Shown here: one piece after another, positions 6,476 to 10,294 of the stretch | Layout: each line of letters starts with the position of its first letter | Numbering within the stretch: position 1 is the first letter of the stretch | NCBI GenBank assembly: GCA_030607635.1 | Contig: JAUWJP010000036.1 | Location: 1-10,294 of the forward strand | Length of the DNA: 10,294 nucleotides | Direction: 5' to 3' | Source: Candidatus Aminicenantota bacterium | Lineage (GTDB): Bacteria; Acidobacteriota; Aminicenantia; Aminicenantales; Aminicenantaceae | Notes under the pieces: model-generated | Told to the model about the DNA's origin: nothing | Database searches by the model: none | Seen by the model: the letters and a program-made list of their open reading frames with translations, nothing else | Translations under genes and position numbers: made by a program

Positions 6476-6540
6476 TTGTAGGCATTTGATTTATCAAATC
6501 CCTACAATCAATAAGGATTTGATACATCAACCCCGTACAA
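6476..6540. repeat. Long palindrome plus degraded tandem copy in the M20-cutA spacer
   Basis: A near-perfect 32-bp palindrome occupies 6476-6507: arms TTGTAGG/CCTACAA outside and ATTTGAT/ATCAAAT inside, with one C/C mismatch and a TT centre. A second, weaker copy follows at about 6517-6540 (TTGAT/ATCAA around AC, then CCCCGTACAA), so the right halves of the two copies match. Neither strand has a T-run after the stem, so it is unlikely to be an intrinsic terminator. It is probably a small REP- or MITE-like intergenic repeat; a role in mRNA processing upstream of cutA is possible but unproven. Confidence 0.6.
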
Positions 6541-6560
6541 ATATTGTTTTTTTATGATTT

Positions 6561-7790
6561 TTATTCTTGTAGAAAAATATGCGCGAATACTTTAGCGTCT
6601 CCCATCATATTATCGATAATGCAGTATTCGTTGGGCTGATGGGCAGTTTCATCGATTTTAGCCCAGCAAGCAGCGCTGAAGTTGTCTCTTCTGAAGAGGG
6701 CTGCTACTGTTCCTCCTCCAATCCCGGTAGCCTTTCCTTCTTTTCCGTAGATTGCTTTAATCGCTCGCTTTAAAGCCTGGGCCACTGGCGCATCTGCTGA
6801 AGTCGGAGGGGCTGCAGGAGCCTTCTGAGCCTCCTCTAAGATTATTTTCACCTTGAATTCATTTTGGATATTATCAATCATTTCTTTGATTTTCTCTTCA
6901 ACTTCTTCGATCGTATACCTTGGCAATATACGGCTGTCCATATAAAAAATATCTTCCCCTGGTATTGTATTGATATTAGGGACATTAAATTCTTTCTTAG
7001 TTGGTTCAAAGGTGGAGATTGGCGGATCAAATAGGGGATCTTTATCTGGGAAAATCCTGTAGAGGTTGTTTAACTCAGTGACCAGAAAAGAGGCGGCCTT
7101 GAAGCTGTTGATCCCTTTTTCTGGAGTAGAACCGTGGGCCTGCTTGCCCAAAGTCTTAAATTTAAGCCAGAGAAGGCTTTTTTCGGCGACTTCGATCATC
7201 GTTCCATCTTCGTTTCCCGCATCTGGAACAATGATCAAGTCCTGTTTTCGAAAGGCATTGGTATGATGGAGAACATAGTCAATCCCTTACTCGCTTCCGG
7301 TCTCCTCATCTGCTACCAAGGCTATGCCTATATTATAATTCGGCTCAAGGCCTTCCTCATGAAACGCCTTAATGGCATAAAGAGAAGCTACCATGTCCTG
7401 CTGGTTGTCCTCAACTCCCCGTCCGTAAATTTTTCCTTCTTCCACCCAGGCCTTGAATGGATCCCCTCTCCACTGAGCCAATTCTCCAGGAGGAACAACG
7501 TCCATATGTGTCATTATCCATATTGTCTTGGAAGAGCTTTTCCCTTTGAAAAAGCCGAGAATATTCGGGCGATATCCAGAGGGAGCCTCAAGATCAGGTG
7601 CCTTGATAACCTCAATATCGCTAAATCCGTTTTTCTTTAGGAAATCAATCAGGATCTCTGCTTTCTCGACTTCCCCTTCTCCTCCAATCGCCGGGGAGAT
7701 GGACGGCTTAGCACAGAGTTTAATCTGCATGTCTATCATTTCGTTGCGGTAGCTGTCGATTCTCTTTGCTATCTTTTCCATTTTAGTCAT
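6561..7790 (-). pseudogene. M20-family metallopeptidase gene interrupted by one in-frame TAA
   Basis: Read through, the gene has 409 codons and closely follows M20 metallohydrolases of the PRK13983 / ArgE-DapE type, which hydrolyse acylated amino acids or small peptides with two metal ions. The first 167 codons hold T-H-M-D-V-V-P-P-G (metal His95, Asp97), Y-G-R-G-V-E-D-N (bridging Asp128) and the general-base region D-E-E-T-G-S. Codon 168 is TAA (7287-7289) where relatives usually have Tyr. The same frame continues with G-I-D-Y-V-L, the metal-binding V-P-D-A-G-N, the dimerisation-domain H-G-S-T-P, V-N-T-I-P-G, G-G-G-T-V-A-A and A-H-Q-P-N-E-Y with the last metal His. Neither half has a complete active site. 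AAGGAG 7 nt before the ATG at 7790 fixes the start, 22 bp after pgsA. Recent nonsense mutation or sequence error are the likely explanations. Confidence 0.88.
7287..7289 (-). other. Premature TAA stop in the M20 gene
   Basis: The minus-strand codons are AGC GAG TAA GGG ATT GAC, giving G-S-E-stop-G-I-D. The frame on both sides is the same and both sides match the family, so this is a substitution and not a frameshift. One base change from TAT or TAC (Tyr) would produce it. Confidence 0.9.
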
Positions 7791-7797
7791 AGGAATT

Positions 7798-7803
7798 CTC
7801 CTT
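7798..7803 (-). promoter_or_regulatory. Ribosome binding site fixing the M20 start
   Basis: AAGGAG on the minus strand ends 7 nt before the ATG at 7790. It favours that ATG over upstream in-frame starts that would run into pgsA (as far as 7889) and add 33 residues unlike the family. Confidence 0.75.
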
Positions 7804-7812
7804 ATACATAAT

Positions 7813-8394
7813 TTAGCTTCTCTTGGGGACGGAAATAATCCTGAAGCCAATGTAGGAATAATGCACTCCCGAAAGAAGAGTGAGCGCAAGAGTCAAAAAA
7901 TAGAGCAACCGTAAGTAGGGAAACGATATTTGGAAAGAGTTGAAGAAAAGAACGAGGATCAAAACCATGAACTGACAGACCGTGCTTGATTTTCCCCAGA
8001 GAGAGGGAAGAAAAGTTTTTTGACCTCGCAGTTTGTAGAGGGCGAAAGCACTCGAGACTATGAACAGGTCACGGCTGATAACAACAATCGTGAGCCAAAG
8101 AGGAATGATGTGGGGAGAATTGAGAGAAGGAATAGTCAGTACGATGAAAGCCGAGGTCATGAGTAATTTGTCTCCTGCAGGATCAAGTAAAGCGCCAATT
8201 TTTGTTTTCTGATGCAAGAGTCGGGCTGCGAAGCCATCCAAGACGTCTGTGAAGCCCGCAAAGAAGAAAACAGCAGATGCTTCCATAACTTTTCCCTGGA
8301 TCATTAAAGCCAGAAAGACAGGAATGAGAAAAATCCTTAAGAGACTGAGAATATTGGGGAGGTTTAGTAAGCTATTTTTCTCTTCTTTCCTCAT
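7813..8394 (-). CDS. pgsA: CDP-diacylglycerol-glycerol-3-phosphate 3-phosphatidyltransferase
   Basis: The 193-residue integral membrane protein carries the full CDP-alcohol phosphatidyltransferase signature D-x2-D-G-x2-A-R-x8-G-x3-D-x3-D: Asp50, Asp53, Gly54, Ala57, Arg58, Gly67, Asp71 and Asp75. It begins with the typical N-L-P-N-I-L-S-L-L-R-I segment and has about five to six hydrophobic helices. PgsA makes phosphatidylglycerol phosphate from CDP-diacylglycerol and glycerol-3-phosphate at the inner membrane, the committed step to phosphatidylglycerol and cardiolipin. Length and N-terminus favour PgsA over phosphatidylserine or inositol-phosphate synthases, but the family signature alone does not settle the acceptor alcohol. 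It lies 35 bp after the TPR/SLH lipoprotein gene and 22 bp before the M20 gene, consistent with one operon. No convincing Shine-Dalgarno site precedes the ATG. Confidence 0.9.
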   Translation of the reverse strand: MRKEEKNSLLNLPNILSLLRIFLIPVFLALMIQGKVMEASAVFFFAGFTDVLDGFAARLLHQKTKIGALLDPAGDKLLMTSAFIVLTIPSLNSPHIIPLWLTIVVISRDLFIVSSAFALYKLRGQKTFLPSLWGKSSTVCQFMVLILVLFFNSFQISFPYLRLLYFLTLALTLLSGVHYSYIGFRIISVPKRS

Positions 8395-8429
8395 TTAACG
8401 ATAATTTTCAATGTCTAAAAAAAGGTGAT

Positions 8430-9752
8430 TTATTTTATCAAAGCCAAGATAATATCTAAGAGCCTTATAGATTCTTGTCCTGATACAGGAAAATCCGGAT
8501 TAAACTCTCTGTTTGGAGAGAGGTCCATGATATTATAGGAAAGAATCTGGATAATCGCTTTATAATAGTAGTTGTGGGAGGCAACATCTGAGATTTGGAT
8601 TCTTTCTGGTGGGATCTGCTGGATAAACTTGTATCCTTTCTTTTCCAAATAGTTTATTAAACGAATGAGAATTTCTGCCATCTCTGCCCGGGTAACAATT
8701 TTTTTCGGTTGAAAAGTGTGATTGGGATAGATATCTAGAATACCCAAGGAAGTTACTTGAAGGATGAATTGTGATGCCCAAGAAGTTGCAATATCGATGA
8801 TAATGGGGGGAGTGCCCGGGGTCTCATCCAATATTCCTTTGAACTTGACCACAAGGAGAGCAGCTATTTCTTCTTTAGAGATGGCTTCTGAGAAGGCGAT
8901 GGAATTGTATCTTGTGGGAAGTTCATAAATCCCTAACCTGTTTTTAATGCCTTTGATTCTATTCATTATTTGTTTGTTTTCCGGTTCTAAGTTGTGCAAT
9001 TTTTTATAGATTTCAAGACTTTTTGTATACTGAGCTACCTGGTAGAGCGCTTCTGCGTAATCTTTTAGTATCTCTGTGTTCTTTGGTTCACTCGAGCTTG
9101 CAGCTAGGAGATGAACCAAGGCATTTTGAAGTTTATTTTCCTTTTTGTAGATGTCAGCAAGCACGAGGTGGGCTTCTGTGGATTGAGGTGCGTAATAGAG
9201 AGCTTTAAGATAAGCTTCTTTACTTCCTTCCGTATCTCCCGCAGCTATGGCAGCTTTTGCTTCCAAAAGAGATTCATCAAACTTTTTGTTTTTAAAGATT
9301 TCGTATTGCTGCTTAGCCCAGGGATGCTCTGGTTCTCTTTTAAGAATTTCCCTGAATTCAGCAAACGCCCGGTCATCCCGTCCTTTTTCTCGATAAACCT
9401 GGGCCAGGCCTGAGTGAATAAGAGTCATGTCAGGAAGATCTTTCAGGGCTACTTTAAAGAATTCTTCAGCCCTCTGAAGTCTGTTTTGAAGAAAATAGGC
9501 GTAGGCTAAACCCACGTTATAAATTGGATTTTGAGCTCCCAGCTTAGAGATTTGTTTTTCGGCTTTTTTCCCTTCCCCTTGGTTCAAAGTTTCCCAGGCT
9601 TCTTCTGCGAGAATTCTCTCCTCAAGGGAAAATTCTGCCACGATGGAAGCAGGAAGGCTTTCTATATAAAGGGAAGGAGGCGGAGGTTGATAGGTTGCAC
9701 ATGACCAAAAAAATATAAAGAGTAAAAAAATCTTGAATGCTTTTTTCACCAA
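8430..9752 (-). CDS. TPR lipoprotein with C-terminal S-layer-homology repeats
   Basis: The 440-residue product starts with a lipoprotein signal: two lysines, a hydrophobic stretch, then F-W-S-C with Cys18 as probable lipidation site, followed by a proline-rich linker. Residues about 45-270 form roughly five tetratricopeptide repeats (for example 77-108, 111-142, 194-227 and 228-261). The C-terminus has SLH-like repeats: a partial one near 287-305, then about 318-367 (S-L-G-I-L-D-I-Y-P-N-H-T-F-Q-P, T-R-A-E-M-A-E-I-L) and about 386-438 (L-S-Y-N-I-M-D-L-S-P-N). It is probably an envelope scaffold, with TPRs for protein contacts and SLH repeats for wall or S-layer contact; function is not known. 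AGAGGAG lies 7 nt before TTG at 9752 (10 nt before GTG at 9749), so TTG is preferred. It overlaps the hflX stop by 7 bp. Confidence 0.85.
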   Translation of the reverse strand: MVKKAFKIFLLFIFFWSCATYQPPPPSLYIESLPASIVAEFSLEERILAEEAWETLNQGEGKKAEKQISKLGAQNPIYNVGLAYAYFLQNRLQRAEEFFKVALKDLPDMTLIHSGLAQVYREKGRDDRAFAEFREILKREPEHPWAKQQYEIFKNKKFDESLLEAKAAIAAGDTEGSKEAYLKALYYAPQSTEAHLVLADIYKKENKLQNALVHLLAASSSEPKNTEILKDYAEALYQVAQYTKSLEIYKKLHNLEPENKQIMNRIKGIKNRLGIYELPTRYNSIAFSEAISKEEIAALLVVKFKGILDETPGTPPIIIDIATSWASQFILQVTSLGILDIYPNHTFQPKKIVTRAEMAEILIRLINYLEKKGYKFIQQIPPERIQISDVASHNYYYKAIIQILSYNIMDLSPNREFNPDFPVSGQESIRLLDIILALIK

Positions 9753-10294
9753 TTTTTTTCTCCTCTTTTTATATAAGGCGAGTAATTCAGAATTGAGCGT
9801 GGGTTGGCCATAATCTTCAATTCAAAATAATCGCCGTTTTCTCTTCTTTTTAATATCATAGTCCATTTCGAAAAAGAATGGATCAACTCTCTTTTTGATT
9901 TGGGAATACGCAAATAAAATAATTCCAGGTTTTTAAAGAGTCTAGACCTGAGGCATTCTTTCAGGCTTTGGACTCCATCTCCTGTTTTTGCTGAGACATA
10001 GATGATGGGGCTATCAGAGTGTCTATTTTTCTCTAAAAGCTCTTCATGGGTAGGTAAAAGATCGACTTTATTAAAAATTTTAACAACAGGGATGTCGGGT
10101 ACTCCTATCTCGGAAAGAGTTTTTTCTACTGCATCGACCTGACTTTCATAGTTGACTGAAGTTATATCAATGATGTGGAGAATGCAATCAGCCTCCTTAA
10201 GCTCCTCTAAAGTGGCCTTAAAGGAAGTTATCAGCTCAATGGGAATTTTTTTGATGAACCCGACCGTGTCACTCAAGAAAAAGTAAAGGCCGTC
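9746..10294 (-). CDS. hflX: HflX GTPase, C-terminal part (5' end outside window)
   Basis: The frame is open to the right edge, so the N-terminal HflX domain and the P-loop are missing here. Visible are the G3 motif in L-S-D-T-V-G-F-I followed by the HflX-typical T-S-F-K-A-T-L-E-E-L-K-E-A-D, the G4 motif N-K-V-D, the G5 motif S-A-K-T-G-D-G, and a short C-terminal domain ending in N-W before TGA. HflX is a ribosome-associated GTPase that binds the 50S subunit and, in Escherichia coli, splits stalled ribosomes under heat stress. The 'T-S-F-K-A-T-L-E-E' region distinguishes it from Era and Der. Its last codons overlap the start of the TPR/SLH lipoprotein gene, so the two are probably translated in a coupled way. 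Any start codon inside the window is only internal. Confidence 0.92.
   Translation of the reverse strand, partial: DGLYFFLSDTVGFIKKIPIELITSFKATLEELKEADCILHIIDITSVNYESQVDAVEKTLSEIGVPDIPVVKIFNKVDLLPTHEELLEKNRHSDSPIIYVSAKTGDGVQSLKECLRSRLFKNLELFYLRIPKSKRELIHSFSKWTMILKRRENGDYFELKIMANPRSILNYSPYIKRGEKNW
9760..9766 (-). promoter_or_regulatory. Ribosome binding site of the TPR/SLH lipoprotein gene
   Basis: AGAGGAG on the minus strand lies inside the hflX 3' end, 7 nt before TTG (9752) and 10 nt before GTG (9749). The spacing used by neighbouring genes favours TTG. Confidence 0.65.

Noticed and set aside
6476..6507. Palindrome as intrinsic terminator of the M20 operon
   Set aside because: On the minus strand the stem is followed by an A-run and on the plus strand by mixed sequence; there is no U-tract on either transcript.
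7239..7289. Frameshift as the cause of the split M20 gene
   Set aside because: The stop of the upstream half and the continuation differ by a multiple of three, and the read-through segment G-I-D-Y-V-L itself matches the family. It is a nonsense codon, not an indel.
7287..7289. Genetic code reassignment or selenocysteine/pyrrolysine at the M20 stop
   Set aside because: The codon is TAA, not TGA or TAG, and TAA terminates several intact genes in the window, such as the MauE-like, deacetylase-family and cutA genes.
7134..7640. 168-codon plus-strand open frame opposite the M20 gene
   Set aside because: The minus strand encodes clear M20 motifs through this region, including both sides of the stop. 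The plus-strand translation resembles no family and lacks an RBS; it is a shadow frame.

Overview
The window looks like a stretch of chromosome from a diderm-type bacterium of moderate-to-low GC. It has no rRNA or tRNA genes, no CRISPR array, no transposase and no phage genes. The TPR lipoprotein with C-terminal S-layer-homology repeats, together with PPDK, a bacterial histone-deacetylase-fold enzyme and a PRK13983-like M20 peptidase, reminds me of uncultured, mostly anaerobic lineages such as Candidatus Aminicenantes. That placement comes from memory of similar proteins and is tentative. Well-formed Shine-Dalgarno sites sit exactly 7 nt before the start of four genes, and two of those starts appear to be TTG.

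Layout, plus strand: the 3' end of a class I/II aminotransferase (1-177) runs into a membrane-anchored rhodanese (180-668) and a MauE/DoxX-type membrane protein (655-1080), which are abutting or overlapping and probably translationally coupled. After a short GC-rich palindrome and a likely promoter comes a full-length pyruvate, phosphate dikinase (1201-3921). A proline-dehydrogenase-family gene lies on the minus strand (4050-4961). A 212-bp divergent spacer, holding a second palindrome, separates it from a plus-strand histone-deacetylase-family gene (5174-6127).

Layout, minus strand, reading leftward from the window's right end: hflX (partial, 9746-10294), TPR/SLH lipoprotein (8430-9752), pgsA (7813-8394), an M20 metallopeptidase gene interrupted by one in-frame TAA (6561-7790), and cutA (6124-6444). 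The first four are tightly spaced and look like one operon. A 116-bp spacer with a palindromic repeat precedes cutA, whose stop codon overlaps the stop of the convergent histone-deacetylase-family gene.

Functionally, the left part combines a probable envelope thiol/sulfur-relay pair with central carbon metabolism (PEP/pyruvate interconversion) and amino-acid oxidation. The right part combines ribosome rescue (HflX), envelope biogenesis (lipoprotein, phosphatidylglycerol synthesis), peptide or acyl-amino-acid hydrolysis (M20, broken in this copy) and CutA. I see no clearly new multi-gene defence or mobile system. The points most worth a second look are the nonsense codon in the M20 gene, the altered signature residues in the proline-dehydrogenase-like protein, two families of small palindromic repeats in the spacers, and the rhodanese-MauE pair. 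No gene-free stretch exceeds 300 bases; the longest is the 212-bp divergent spacer.
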